The notes under the pieces: model-generated
Seen by the model: only the letters and a program-made list of their open reading frames with translations
Told to the model about the DNA's origin: nothing
Database searches by the model: none
Program-made: the position numbers and the translations under genes
Source: SAR324 cluster bacterium
Lineage (GTDB): Bacteria; SAR324; XYD2-FULL-50-16; JAERRU01
Assembly (NCBI GenBank): GCA_016735295.1
Contig: JAERRU010000013.1
Coordinates: forward strand, 1 to 56,692
DNA length: 56,692 bases
Direction: 5' to 3'
In this document: positions 7,349 to 16,786 of the stretch, piece by piece
Layout: every line of letters begins with the position of its first letter
How positions within the stretch are numbered: the first letter of the stretch is position 1

Positions 7349-10300
7349 CTACAACCCTTGGTTAGTAAACGCCATTTGTTGTGATTTAAGCTCACTAATC
7401 CTTGATTCAGCTCTAGAAAATTGTTTAACTAGCCTTTCACGTTTTCTTTCGATTCTGCTAGCTTGAGATGCTAAACTATCTTCAAGATTTTGAATATGAT
7501 TACCGACATTATCAATAGTTGTATCGACAGGTCCGGTACTTTTCTTAAGTTGGCCATCTAAATAATTATTAACAATACTCCCTTTACCTACGGAAAAGAT
7601 GGCGTTTCCTTCAATTTTATCAGTAATTTGGGCGTCAGTTAAGGTAACAATAAATTGTAATCCTCCCTCTTTGAATTCTTTATTTCCCACTAATAGCCTT
7701 CCACTACTATCGGCTTGATGACCGTTAATGGTGCCCTTTACGTCTTTACCTGCTATGATTTCTCCCTTAGTAAAGGCTAAGTTAATATTTTCAACTGGTC
7801 TAATGTTAGCAGTAGATTTTTCCCCATAGGTGCCAGATTCTAAGATTAGTCGGTTATTTCTAACTGACACGGTATATTCAATATTCTTCAGTGCATCATC
7901 TTTTTTAATTTGCTTTTTGATTTCATTAGCTAGCTGTTTTACAGACCAAGCTCCAGAATCTATAGTAATCAAAGAGCTTTGCCGGCCATTTAGCTCTACA
8001 ATATATTGATCTTGCCCAGGAAGAATAATAGTAGGCCCGTTTATTGGCTCTGATCTAAAAAACCCTTTTCCCGCCGCTTGGGTTATATCAACCTCATAAC
8101 CAATATTACCGCTAGGCTCTGTGCTGTGGCGTGAATTTACATATACTATTCCTGAATTATTAGATGCTGCGTAGTTACGAAATATGTTAGCTACTCTTTC
8201 AAAATCAGCAATAAGCCTTTCATCGAGCATTTCTTCATCAAAAACGATCAACGCATCTTTATTAATATTTATTCCTGCATAAGGCAAAGTATTGGCGTCT
8301 ATGGGCAACCCAGGGATGGCGTCCACCAAAATTTTACGCAACTCATCTTGAATATCGGCTAGGGTGTTATCAGCTTGCAAAGGGCCAGAAATTTTAGTTT
8401 TTGGGTCATATTTCAAAGCCTCCTTCATATAAATCAAAGCCTTGTTATAAGCCTCCACAAATGATCTAATCGCTTCTTTAACCTTTTCTCGGTCTTCACC
8501 TATTGTGATAGTAACCAGCTTATCTTCCGCCTTATGTAAATGCAGGGTCACTCCTTGAATAGCATTTTTCATATCATTAGTGCTGCTAACCACCTTTAGC
8601 CCCCCTTGCCTAGTTTCTGTCACCCCTACCCTCACTTCAGCATCTTGTGCAGGCTGGATTGTTGGTGAAAAAGCGTCAACATAAAAATAGTCATTATCAA
8701 AAGCGTAACCATCTAATAGTTGCAACATTAAGCCTCCATCAAAAACCAAAGCACTCCCTGGTTTATAGCCGGCGCCTACTTCTAAAGTACCTGATTTTTT
8801 ACCCTTATCGTCTTCCCATTCCAGATATAGCCCTGTATTTACCCCGATTCGTCCGTCACCTTTGACAGTAAATTTATATCGTTTGTCTTCATCTAAATTA
8901 TAATCACCTACTATTATTTTTTTAGCATTACTTTTTCTTGATCTAGGATCATAATTATCATCTTTACCGACACTATTAATTTTTTCTCCTTCCCAAGTTA
9001 ACGGTTTTGAAAATAATGAGTTACGATCAGGATTATTGCCATCAGAAAACAGCCACCAGTAGCTTGATGGTATATCAGGCTCCACATCAAAAGATGATTC
9101 ATTGCCAGTTTGTAAAATACCTTCTTGCATGCTTAAAGTTAATCCACTGCCAATGGTTAACTTAGTACCTGGTTTATATCCTAATCCAAAATTAATTGAG
9201 CCTTTCTCTCCATTATCTGAGATATAATCAAGAATTAAATCTTCTGTAACTCCAATCACACCACCTTTTCGCACGGTTAATTGATAGCTATCGTCATCTT
9301 CACCAGTGTATACCCCTTCTATCATCGGGCTGCCTGAGGCGGTAGTTTGTCTTTGCCAAGTGGATGGTTTATTGATTGTAGGTGGGGTATTAGTGCTGAA
9401 AAAATTAAAATTTTCAGAGTTAGCTTTGATTTTAAAAGTATCATTTATCACCAACTCACCCCCTTGAAAGGATATTTGAACCCCATCAACCACATCTATT
9501 GCATCACCTGGTGAGTAATCATATTTACCAAGCTTAATAGTGCCGCTCCTGTCTTCTGTATCTTGCCAAGCAATAGTTAAATTTTCTGTAACACCAATTC
9601 TTCCTGAATTTAAAACGGTGAAATTTATATCTATATCATCATCTCCCACAAACTCACCACTGATTAATGGCAATGCTGATGAGCTACCGGTTAAATCTTC
9701 TGCTTGGTCATAAAGGTCTCCCACCCGCGGAGCAAAATACCACCTTGTGGGCTGGTTGTTTCTATGCAAAAAAAGTGGTGGTTCCCCGCCTAGCAAATTA
9801 AAATCAACTATTATCCTCCCTTCGCTACCAGATCTCTTACTAGTTAATATTAATTGAAATGGGGTGTCAGTTTTATCAAGCTCAACTATGCTAGCAGATA
9901 TATCAATTTTTTCATTATTGATGGCATCCATAAGTCCTTGTATCGTATTATTGGTATCATCTATCGTTATAACTAGCGGTCTTTCATCTAGCAATCCGAT
10001 AAGAAATTCTCCTTTTCCAATAATAGAATCGGCACTTGCATATCTTTGTGAGCCTATTTGGTGGTAAAGAGCCATCTTGTCTACCACTATTGGATGTGTG
10101 CCTGGTACTGCTGTTATATCAGCTGTGGCTGTTACTATTTCAGGATCACTAGAAGTTGCTATCTTTTTGTTGAAGGTTACTCTATCCAAAAAAGTCTCAG
10201 ATGTTAATTTAACATCCTCTAACAGCCCTTTTACCTCTTTCCAAGAGGCAAAGCCGATTTCATATTTTGCTTTTAGCCCTTCATCAGGTTTGAGCCGATT

Positions 10301-10396
10301 TAGCTCACTGGCAGTGATTTTTTCTAATAATAACGAAAAATTAGGTGCTCCGGTATTAATTCCTAAACTTGCTGCAGAATTGAATTCAACTGCCAT
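7349..10396 (-). CDS. fliD: Flagellar hook-associated protein 2 (filament cap), oversized
   Basis: FliD caps the growing filament and assists flagellin folding. At 1015 residues it is about twice the common FliD size. The N-terminal D0/D1 region begins SLGINTGAPNF. The C-terminus (about 970-1015) is the coiled FliD_C segment with RIERKRERLVKQFSRAE. Two regions near 140-190 and 845-890 look like the hook IN motif. The excess length is three similar modules at about 243-325, 357-440 and 493-577, each built around GriGVtenL, a sGtikLG turn, YxPG, and a final D-x-F-x-V strand. Adjacent fliS supports the call. Confidence 0.9.
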   Translation of the reverse strand: MAVEFNSAASLGINTGAPNFSLLLEKITASELNRLKPDEGLKAKYEIGFASWKEVKGLLEDVKLTSETFLDRVTFNKKIATSSDPEIVTATADITAVPGTHPIVVDKMALYHQIGSQRYASADSIIGKGEFLIGLLDERPLVITIDDTNNTIQGLMDAINNEKIDISASIVELDKTDTPFQLILTSKRSGSEGRIIVDFNLLGGEPPLFLHRNNQPTRWYFAPRVGDLYDQAEDLTGSSSALPLISGEFVGDDDIDINFTVLNSGRIGVTENLTIAWQDTEDRSGTIKLGKYDYSPGDAIDVVDGVQISFQGGELVINDTFKIKANSENFNFFSTNTPPTINKPSTWQRQTTASGSPMIEGVYTGEDDDSYQLTVRKGGVIGVTEDLILDYISDNGEKGSINFGLGYKPGTKLTIGSGLTLSMQEGILQTGNESSFDVEPDIPSSYWWLFSDGNNPDRNSLFSKPLTWEGEKINSVGKDDNYDPRSRKSNAKKIIVGDYNLDEDKRYKFTVKGDGRIGVNTGLYLEWEDDKGKKSGTLEVGAGYKPGSALVFDGGLMLQLLDGYAFDNDYFYVDAFSPTIQPAQDAEVRVGVTETRQGGLKVVSSTNDMKNAIQGVTLHLHKAEDKLVTITIGEDREKVKEAIRSFVEAYNKALIYMKEALKYDPKTKISGPLQADNTLADIQDELRKILVDAIPGLPIDANTLPYAGININKDALIVFDEEMLDERLIADFERVANIFRNYAASNNSGIVYVNSRHSTEPSGNIGYEVDITQAAGKGFFRSEPINGPTIILPGQDQYIVELNGRQSSLITIDSGAWSVKQLANEIKKQIKKDDALKNIEYTVSVRNNRLILESGTYGEKSTANIRPVENINLAFTKGEIIAGKDVKGTINGHQADSSGRLLVGNKEFKEGGLQFIVTLTDAQITDKIEGNAIFSVGKGSIVNNYLDGQLKKSTGPVDTTIDNVGNHIQNLEDSLASQASRIERKRERLVKQFSRAESRISELKSQQMAFTNQGL
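8666..8920 (-). repeat. FliD internal module 3
   Basis: Residues about 493-577 of FliD. Corresponding marks are VGDYNLDEDKR, GDGRIGVNTGL, KSGTLEVG, YKPGSAL, DGGLMLQLLDG and NDYFYVDA. The protein copies are diverged, so duplication is old. Confidence 0.7.
9077..9328 (-). repeat. FliD internal module 2
   Basis: Residues about 357-440 of FliD. Corresponding marks are GVYTGEDDD, KGGVIGVTEDL, KGSINFG, YKPGTKL, SGLTLSMQEG and ESSFDVEP. The linker after it carries KPLTW. Confidence 0.7.
9422..9670 (-). repeat. FliD internal module 1
   Basis: Residues about 243-325 of FliD. Shared marks are an acidic GEFVGDDD start, SGRIGVTENL, RSGTIKLG, YSPGDAI, DGVQISFQGG and NDTFKIKA. It is followed by a linker containing KPSTW that resembles the linker after module 2. 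Confidence 0.7.
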
Positions 10397-10681
10397 CTTT
10401 CATTATTAAAAATTAAACCTAAATATTATTTTTTAGTGAACGTTAACTATTACTGGTTAACTGCTATTGATTAGCCCTCATATAATTCTATTTTAACCAC
10501 TTTATTTGGTCATCATGTAGAGCAACTATAGCTAAGCTATGATGCACATTTTAAGCCAGTATGGTCATACTCGGCAAACTTATCATAGGATAAAAAGTGT
10601 TTTTTATTTATATCCGCCAATACTAGCTTAAGATAGCTATTGTAATAATATATTATTTGAAAATAAATATAAAAAGGGGGC

Positions 10682-10703
10682 ACAATATAGTCTATAATAT
10701 TGT
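10682..10703 (-). terminator. Possible terminator downstream of thrS or a small RNA
   Basis: Stem of 7 pairs (ACAATAT with ATATTGT) and an 8-base loop. Read on the minus strand it is followed by GCCCCC, then TTTTT and a T-rich stretch. It would end transcripts coming from thrS or from the structured element at 10748-10822. The stem is AT-only except one pair, so it is weak. Confidence 0.35.
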
Positions 10704-10747
10704 ATATTTTTGATTTGAGACTAAGCGTGATGTGCTTGCTTTAGCCG

Positions 10748-10822
10748 TGTGAGCGTGACCGATATAGATCGGTTGATATATATAAGCTTAGAGGCATATC
10801 TTTAGCTTAATCAACGCTCACA
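10748..10822. ncRNA. Candidate structured RNA: compact three-way junction
   Basis: Three nested or adjacent helices fit almost without unpaired bases between them. P1 is TGTGAGCGT (10748-10756) with ACGCTCACA (10814-10822). P2 is the hairpin ACCGAT-ATAG-ATCGGT (10758-10773). P3 pairs TGAT plus TAAGCT (10774-10777, 10783-10788) with AGCTTA plus ATCA (10804-10813), leaving a 5-base bulge. All pairs are Watson-Crick, so either strand could fold. It resembles no RNA family I can name. A cis element of thrS 3' or fliD 5' RNA, a separate small RNA, or a small inverted-repeat element are all possible. Confidence 0.4.
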
Positions 10823-10899
10823 TATTTACTTCACACAACTTTTTGTTAATAAATATAGATATCTATTATTAACAATTTTTTAGAGGTGGTGAATATATT

Positions 10900-12798
10900 T
10901 TAAGTAATTCGTTTTTTATATTCATCAAGTAACTGGCTTATCAATTGATCTATACTAATAGTAACTTGCTTTTTTTTATCTTCCCTTTTACGAATAGTCA
11001 CCTGGTTTTCACTAACTTCTTTATCTCCGATAATAAGTAAGTAATTAACTTGATCTATTTGTGCTAATTTTATTTTTTTTGATAACGATTCCACACTATC
11101 ATCAAGACTAGCCCGCAAACCGACTGCTTTTAGCTGTTCTAATATCTTATTACTATATTCAATATGTTGATCAACGATCGGTAAAATTCTCACTTGCTCT
11201 GGAGACAGCCATAAAGGAAATTTTCCTGAAAAATGTTCAATCAAAATCCCAAAAAACCGCTCAATTGATCCATAAATAGCTCGATGCACCATGATAGGTC
11301 GTTTTTTAGTGCCTGATTTGGCATTGTAAAGCACGTTAAATCTTTCTGGTAAATTCATATCTAGCTGTATAGTGCCACACTGCCAATTTCTATTTAACGA
11401 ATCTTGGATGTGCATATCTATCTTAGGGCCATAAAAAGCACCATCTCCCTCATTAATTTTATAAGGTTTGCCATAATCATCAAGCACCTTTTTTAATGCT
11501 CCAATCGATATATCCCAAACTTCAGGGCTACCAATAGCATTATCTGGCTTAGTCGATAGTTCTAAATGCCACGATAAGTTAAATTGACGATAAATTTTTT
11601 CGCTAAGTACTATGATATCTCTTATTTCTGTTTCAATTTGGTCTTCTGTCATGAAAATATGAGAGTCGTCTTGATGAAAAGAACGCACCCTAAATAATCC
11701 TGATAGCACCCCACTTAACTCATGCCGATAAACACTGCCTATTTCAGCTATTCTGATCGGTAAATCTCGATATGAAAATTGATTATTATTGAAAAATAAA
11801 CAACATCCAGGGCAATTCATCGGCTTTATCGCATAATCATCGTCATCTATGTGGGAAAGATACATATTATCTAAATAATTCTCCCAATGTCCCGATTTTT
11901 CCCATAAAGTCCGGCGCATCAAGCCAGGAGTTTTGATTTCTAGATAGCCATCGTCATCGTGGAGCTCTTTCCAAAATTTTAGTAGCTCGTGCCAAATAAT
12001 CATCCCCTTAGGATGGATAAATGGCATTCCAGGAGCTTCTGGCTGAAATGAAAAAAGGTTATGCTTTTTACCAAGCACCCTGTGATCACGCTTCAAAGCC
12101 TCTTCTTTTAATGTAAGATAATCTTTAAGTTCACCTCTTGATGGAAAACTAATCCCATAAACCCTTGTTAAAGATGCCCGCTTGCTATCTCCTCGCCAAA
12201 ACGCCGCCGCTGTTTTTAATAATTTAAACGCTTTAATCTTTCCCGTTTTCAGCACATGCCCCCCTCGGCATAAATCTATAAACTCTCCTTGCTGGTAAGC
12301 ACTTATCACCTCATTTGATAAATTATCAATTAACTCTAATTTATAAGGATTATCAGAAAAGCTATTTCTAGCTTCTTCAATTGAGCTATATTCTTGTCTT
12401 TTTATTGCCAAATTCTCGGCGATAATTTTTTTTGCTTCTTGTTCTATTTTCGTAAAATCTTGCTCTGAAAAGTGCAAATCATCAAAATCATAATAAAATC
12501 CTTCTTTAATAGGTGGGCCAATAGTTAATTTAGCTTGTGGATAATGCCTCAAAATAGCCTGTGCTAAAATGTGAGCTGATGAATGCCAAAATACATATTT
12601 TCCCTCATCATCGGCAAAGGTTAAAAATTGCAATCTATCGTTATTCTTTAATTCAATGTGCCAATCGCAGTGTTCTCCATTATTTAACACCCCCACAACC
12701 CCACCACCTAAATCATCAATCAATTCTTTATAAATAGTAAACGCAGTAGCATTCTCAAGGGCATGAGCTCTTTGAAGATTCTCTATATAAACTTCCAT
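10900..12798 (-). CDS. thrS: Threonyl-tRNA synthetase
   Basis: Charges tRNA-Thr with threonine in the cytoplasm. The 632-residue protein has a divergent N-terminal TGS-like domain (about 1-60) and an editing domain with HSSAH (72-76) and a CRGGH motif near 180. The class II catalytic core contains NCPGCC, the motif-2 region RHELSGVLSGLFRVRSFHQ, the zinc-binding His and Cys residues, and QLDMNLPERF. An anticodon-binding domain ends it. Length is normal. In many proteobacteria thrS directly precedes infC-rpmI-rplT, but here infC is 43 kb away. Confidence 0.97.
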   Translation of the reverse strand: MEVYIENLQRAHALENATAFTIYKELIDDLGGGVVGVLNNGEHCDWHIELKNNDRLQFLTFADDEGKYVFWHSSAHILAQAILRHYPQAKLTIGPPIKEGFYYDFDDLHFSEQDFTKIEQEAKKIIAENLAIKRQEYSSIEEARNSFSDNPYKLELIDNLSNEVISAYQQGEFIDLCRGGHVLKTGKIKAFKLLKTAAAFWRGDSKRASLTRVYGISFPSRGELKDYLTLKEEALKRDHRVLGKKHNLFSFQPEAPGMPFIHPKGMIIWHELLKFWKELHDDDGYLEIKTPGLMRRTLWEKSGHWENYLDNMYLSHIDDDDYAIKPMNCPGCCLFFNNNQFSYRDLPIRIAEIGSVYRHELSGVLSGLFRVRSFHQDDSHIFMTEDQIETEIRDIIVLSEKIYRQFNLSWHLELSTKPDNAIGSPEVWDISIGALKKVLDDYGKPYKINEGDGAFYGPKIDMHIQDSLNRNWQCGTIQLDMNLPERFNVLYNAKSGTKKRPIMVHRAIYGSIERFFGILIEHFSGKFPLWLSPEQVRILPIVDQHIEYSNKILEQLKAVGLRASLDDSVESLSKKIKLAQIDQVNYLLIIGDKEVSENQVTIRKREDKKKQVTISIDQLISQLLDEYKKRIT

Positions 12799-12830
12799 TC
12801 TATAAAATAATTATTATTTTTTAAATTTAT

Positions 12831-12859
12831 TTGTTATTTTCATACTTTACCTGTATAAT
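12831..12859 (+). promoter_or_regulatory. Sigma-70-type promoter for the IHF/HU gene
   Basis: TTGTTA at 12831-12836, a 17-base spacer and a perfect TATAAT at 12854-12859, about 85 bases before the plus-strand start at 12946. On the minus strand a TATAAT lies at 12864-12869, offset by a few bases, and could serve thrS, although its -35 is poor. The two divergent promoters would overlap. Confidence 0.55.
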
Positions 12860-12945
12860 AAAAATTATACATCAAAACTATTCATACCCACATCAGCTTA
12901 ATAAATCACCTACTATTCAATATTTTATAAATTAATAATCATATA

Positions 12946-13251
12946 ATGAATAAAAGTGAACTTATCAGCCACATAACTGAATCATTGCATGACCCCAAAG
13001 ATAATGGGATATACGTTGATCATCGTCTGATCCATGACGCTGTATGCTTTTTTTTTCAAGTAATAAAAAATGGATTAGTTAATGGAGAAAAGCTGGAAAT
13101 TAGATCTTTTGGTACTTTTGCTACCAAAAAATATAATTCCTATATTGGCAGAAATCCAAAAAATGGTGAGAAAATTAGCGTACCTCCAAAAATTAATCCT
13201 TACTTTAAAGCCAGTAAGCTTTTTATTAAAGAATTGAATAATTGGGATTAA
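12946..13251 (+). CDS. IHF/HU-family DNA-binding protein
   Basis: A 101-residue nucleoid protein that bends DNA as a dimer. The C-terminal half shows the family arm and hallmark IRSFGTFATKKYNSYIGRNPKNGEKI, split here by position: FGTF near residue 56 and GRNPKNG near 67, then a helix ending FKASKLF. The N-terminal half is more divergent and carries a LHDPKDN insertion. IHF-beta/HupB-like is likely, but the exact subclass cannot be fixed by eye. It is divergent from thrS. Confidence 0.85.
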   Translation: MNKSELISHITESLHDPKDNGIYVDHRLIHDAVCFFFQVIKNGLVNGEKLEIRSFGTFATKKYNSYIGRNPKNGEKISVPPKINPYFKASKLFIKELNNWD

Positions 13252-13382
13252 TTTTATTTAGCTCTATCTAGACTAATAGATTTGGCTAATGGCTATTACC
13301 TTACTAAGTAGCATGTGCCAGGTTGTTAACATACTGTAAGATAAAAATCACTAGCCCTATCTGTTAGATATAAGGCGAGTAG

Positions 13383-14819
13383 CTAAGGAATGAGGATGTC
13401 GCAATCACCAAATTTTTGTGACACACCTACCTTAAGATCATCAGAAGTCAATTCTCTGTGATAATGACCTAACACTATCTTAGTTGATTCATCATTGTTG
13501 AAATCTGATACGTCCCCATGAATCATCCCTCCCCCAATATCAATTTTCTTAAGATCAACTGGCTTCATGTAATCTTTAATCATCTTATCATAAAAATTTC
13601 GCTCGCTATCAGTAATCGCAGAAGAACGAAAATCATTTATCATCTTTAAAGGAGCCACATCTCCTAAATGAGCGTAGGTCTTGTAAATTCCATCTTCATC
13701 TTTAACTCGAAAAAAGAATATTGATGTTTCTATCGGATGAGCAGAATGTACTGGCTTAACCTCTAACCCTTGCACATCATTCCACTTATCATAAACTAAT
13801 TCATGGTGCTTAAAAATATTTCTATATTCACTCTCCGAAATCCCTATCAAAGCCATTATTTTATACATCAAAGAATGATATATTAAATTAGTAGCATATA
13901 TTAAAATCGGCTTTCCCTTGTGGTAAATAGTTGGTAGCCCACTCATATGATCATCATGAGCGTGTGTCATGAAAATACCCTTCAATTTATCCTGGCTAGT
14001 GGATAAGCAATCTAAGCTGTGTTGCGTGAATATTTCACAATCTACCAAATAAGGATGATTATTATAAACCAGCAAACTACCAAAACAATGTTCTTTAAAA
14101 TTCCATCCATCACCAGTGCCAGTGTTTACCACGGCAAAGGTAGCTTGAGGTAAAGAACGTTTTTTAAACTGATAAATCGGCCCGTAACTAATATTTTTAT
14201 CAAGATTTAAGTCTATTACAACTGATTGCCCCTTATATGTAATTTGATACACATTCTTTTCTTTTCGATCTAGCATGACCCCAGGCTTGATTTCTAATGG
14301 ACGATTTTTTATGTATAAGGTATTAATCAACCTATCAACATTAACCGTACCAGCAAAACGTGCCTTCATATAATACCATAACTCCACTTTATCAATTGGA
14401 AGATCTGAAGTTACCATCTCTAAATAATTAAGCCCATTATTACCATAATTAATATACTTTAATTGGCTCTCCACTCTTTCCTTCAGTCCTATAATTAAAG
14501 GCTCTTCCTCCTTAAAATTAGGATGAAAACTAAGACCCATTCCTTGCATATAGAGCATTTGTAAAATAGGAAATTCAGATAAATTAGCCACCATTCCCTG
14601 CACATAAAGCTCTTCATTAAGCAAAATAGTGTTAGGGCCATGCTCACTATATACATCTTTTATATAATAAGGGCTGATCATATCTTTAGCCGCCAAATGC
14701 TTCATTGCGTCAGGGATAACTCCACCTAGCAATCGCAAATTAGGTTCTTCAATGCTTAACCAATACAGACCTGGCGCAATATTTAATAATTCTATAGCAG
14801 AAGACTTATTTTTAGACAT
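13383..14819 (-). CDS. Metallo-beta-lactamase-fold hydrolase, unusual N-terminus
   Basis: A 478-residue protein with a C-terminal metallo-beta-lactamase fold. The metal motif THAHDDH lies at about residue 285, followed by a HSAHPIE segment, HLGDVAP and GHYHREL, which supply further metal ligands. So the site looks intact. The first 220 or so residues are not a domain I recognise and may bind a substrate or partner. No signal peptide or membrane helix is seen. Substrate is unknown. It is the last gene of the minus-strand run from secA, after deoC with a 94-base gap. Confidence 0.8.
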   Translation of the reverse strand: MSKNKSSAIELLNIAPGLYWLSIEEPNLRLLGGVIPDAMKHLAAKDMISPYYIKDVYSEHGPNTILLNEELYVQGMVANLSEFPILQMLYMQGMGLSFHPNFKEEEPLIIGLKERVESQLKYINYGNNGLNYLEMVTSDLPIDKVELWYYMKARFAGTVNVDRLINTLYIKNRPLEIKPGVMLDRKEKNVYQITYKGQSVVIDLNLDKNISYGPIYQFKKRSLPQATFAVVNTGTGDGWNFKEHCFGSLLVYNNHPYLVDCEIFTQHSLDCLSTSQDKLKGIFMTHAHDDHMSGLPTIYHKGKPILIYATNLIYHSLMYKIMALIGISESEYRNIFKHHELVYDKWNDVQGLEVKPVHSAHPIETSIFFFRVKDEDGIYKTYAHLGDVAPLKMINDFRSSAITDSERNFYDKMIKDYMKPVDLKKIDIGGGMIHGDVSDFNNDESTKIVLGHYHRELTSDDLKVGVSQKFGDCDILIP

Positions 14820-14913
14820 ACCTTCACAGATAAATGGAAAAAAAAATTATATTTTAATAATGCAGGTAAATAAAAATACCCACTGATAATAAATCGGCAC
14901 TTACTTTAATTTA

Positions 14914-15672
14914 TTAAATCATATTTTTATATTTTTCATTAATAATACTAATACTTTGGCTAGCTCCAATCCTATCAGCCCCTGCTGTAATAAGATCTAA
15001 TGCAAAGCGCTTAGTTTTTATTCCTCCTGACGCTTTTATTTTCACCTTACCGGATGCAACCAGCTTTAATAGCCTAATATCTTTTATAGTAGCTCCTGAT
15101 TTACTAAAGCCACTACTAGTTTTTAAAAAATTAATCCCACAATTAATCGCTATCAAGCTGGCTATTATCTTTTCTAGGTCACTTAGAAGACAAGTTTCTA
15201 AAATTACTTTTAGGCAAGTTGAAGTTGCCGCTCGGATAAGGGAGAACTCTTTTTCCAAAGCCGACCAATTTCTTGTTTTAATTAAATAAATCGGTGCTAC
15301 AAAATCAATCTCCTCTACCCCTAAATCGCTAAGTACTCTTATTTCAGATAATTTGGTATTAATCAAGTTAGCCCCCAAAGGAAAGCTAGCTACTGCACAT
15401 AATTTAACCTTCGTTTGCTTATGCTCTCGTAAAATATTCTGTGCTACATCTATATAGGCAGGATGAACACAAATACTTGCACAATCAGCATTGATAGCTT
15501 CTAAAGTGTATTTTTCTATCTCTGTTGGGGTGGCGTCATTACTTAATAAAGTATGATCAAAATATTTTGCTAAATCCTGGTTAGTTAAATTTTTAGCTGC
15601 TGTGGAATTATTAGTTTTTATTGATTTGAACTCATCTAAAATATGTTTTGCATTAATTAATAAATCTTTCAT
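14914..15672 (-). CDS. deoC: Deoxyribose-phosphate aldolase
   Basis: Cleaves 2-deoxyribose 5-phosphate to glyceraldehyde 3-phosphate and acetaldehyde during deoxynucleoside salvage. The 252-residue TIM barrel shows DHTLLSNDATPTEI near the N-terminus, the Schiff-base lysine in LKTSSGFSKSGAT, and the second active-site lysine in VKIKASGGIKT. The first 25 residues are a little longer than the family core. Its start lies 11 bases after hemE, suggesting co-transcription. No other deoxynucleoside catabolic gene is nearby. Confidence 0.94.
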   Translation of the reverse strand: MKDLLINAKHILDEFKSIKTNNSTAAKNLTNQDLAKYFDHTLLSNDATPTEIEKYTLEAINADCASICVHPAYIDVAQNILREHKQTKVKLCAVASFPLGANLINTKLSEIRVLSDLGVEEIDFVAPIYLIKTRNWSALEKEFSLIRAATSTCLKVILETCLLSDLEKIIASLIAINCGINFLKTSSGFSKSGATIKDIRLLKLVASGKVKIKASGGIKTKRFALDLITAGADRIGASQSISIINEKYKNMI

Positions 15673-15683
15673 CCTTTAAAACA

Positions 15684-16715
15684 TCAATTAAGGCGATGAT
15701 TTTTTACCGTATCAATCAGCATAGCCACATTATCTAGGGGCGTATCTTGATAGATACCATGCCCTAGATTAAATACAAATCTGCGATAATCTCCTATGGA
15801 ATTTAAAATTTTGTTAACTTCATCTCTCACATTATTAACTGAGCCGCACAGCACTGCTGGGTCAAGATTTCCGCAAATCGCCCACTTTTCATCTAATTCC
15901 TTTTTCAAAAAAGATATCGGGCTTTGCCAATCAGCCACTACTACATCTACCCCAGTCTTTTTTATTCCTTGCATCAAATCAGTTGTTCTTGAGCTATAAT
16001 ACAGCTTAGGCAAACGCTTAGTAGTAGTTTTTAAACCACCCATAATTTGTTTAACATATGGTAAAGACATCTTTTCATATTGAGGCAATGACAAACTACC
16101 AGCCCAAGTATCAAACAACATCACTGCGTCTACCCCTGCTTCTATTTGTAAATTTAAATATTGCTGAACAGTCAAACTAAGCTTGCTTAATAGCTGGTCA
16201 TATAGCTCCCTATCTTGATAATAAAGCTTGCGAGGATTGGCAAAATATCTATCTATATCATCTTTTAAAGCGTAACAGGCTAAAGTATAGGGTGAACCGC
16301 CAAATCCTATTAAAGGCACATCTGTAGATTTTTTAATCAATTTTATAGTTTCTGTAACAAAATCAACCCTTTGAGCTAAATCATCAGGAACCTTTAAATT
16401 ATCAATACCTATTTGTAAAGCGTTTTTACCAAACTTAGGGTATGGCACAAAATCTATCTGAAATCCCATTGCTGGTAGCGGCGTTAAGATATCAGAAAAT
16501 AATATCAAAGCGTCCACCCCAAATCTTTTTAAAGGCTGTAAAGTTATTTCAGCCGCTAACTCTGGGCTCTTTACCATCTTCCAAAAACTCCCCTCAGCTT
16601 TTTCTGCTTTTAATTTTTTATATTCAGGTAAATATCGACCAGCTTGCCTCATCATCCAAATAGGAAATCTGGGTACTTCTTTTCCCCATATAGCGTCTAT
16701 AAATAAAGACTTCAT
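15684..16715 (-). CDS. hemE: Uroporphyrinogen decarboxylase
   Basis: Converts uroporphyrinogen III to coproporphyrinogen III in haem synthesis. The 343-residue protein has the signature MMRQAGRYLPEY near residue 22, FSDILTPLPAMG (catalytic Asp region) and GFGGSPYTLACY near 147. It ends with NLGHGIYQDTP. All fit a full-length HemE. Haem demand in this organism comes from cbb3 oxidase and c-type cytochromes encoded in the same window. Confidence 0.97.
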   Translation of the reverse strand: MKSLFIDAIWGKEVPRFPIWMMRQAGRYLPEYKKLKAEKAEGSFWKMVKSPELAAEITLQPLKRFGVDALILFSDILTPLPAMGFQIDFVPYPKFGKNALQIGIDNLKVPDDLAQRVDFVTETIKLIKKSTDVPLIGFGGSPYTLACYALKDDIDRYFANPRKLYYQDRELYDQLLSKLSLTVQQYLNLQIEAGVDAVMLFDTWAGSLSLPQYEKMSLPYVKQIMGGLKTTTKRLPKLYYSSRTTDLMQGIKKTGVDVVVADWQSPISFLKKELDEKWAICGNLDPAVLCGSVNNVRDEVNKILNSIGDYRRFVFNLGHGIYQDTPLDNVAMLIDTVKNHRLN

Positions 16716-16786
16716 AATTATTTTAAAAGTATATTACGTTTGTTTATAATGCTAACACTAATTTATCGCTCACCACCTCTATACTA

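Larger units (their letters stand above)
10397..10899. other. Non-coding region between thrS and fliD
   Basis: About 500 bases without a credible gene on either strand. It contains the three-way-junction element (10748-10822), a hairpin (10682-10703) next to a GGGGGC run that becomes GCCCCC followed by five T on the minus strand, and a small palindrome ATAGCT-A-AGCTAT at 10528-10540. The fliD promoter must lie here, but no clear sigma-28 or sigma-54 box is visible. Confidence 0.6.

Noticed and set aside
9864-10409. Plus-strand open frames opposite fliD
   Set aside because: Antisense to a clear FliD coding region; Ser/Ile-rich products typical of shadow frames.
10748-10822. Hammerhead ribozyme reading of the three-way junction
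   Set aside because: The CUGAUGA and GAAA core strands are missing on both strands, and the junction has almost no unpaired bases.
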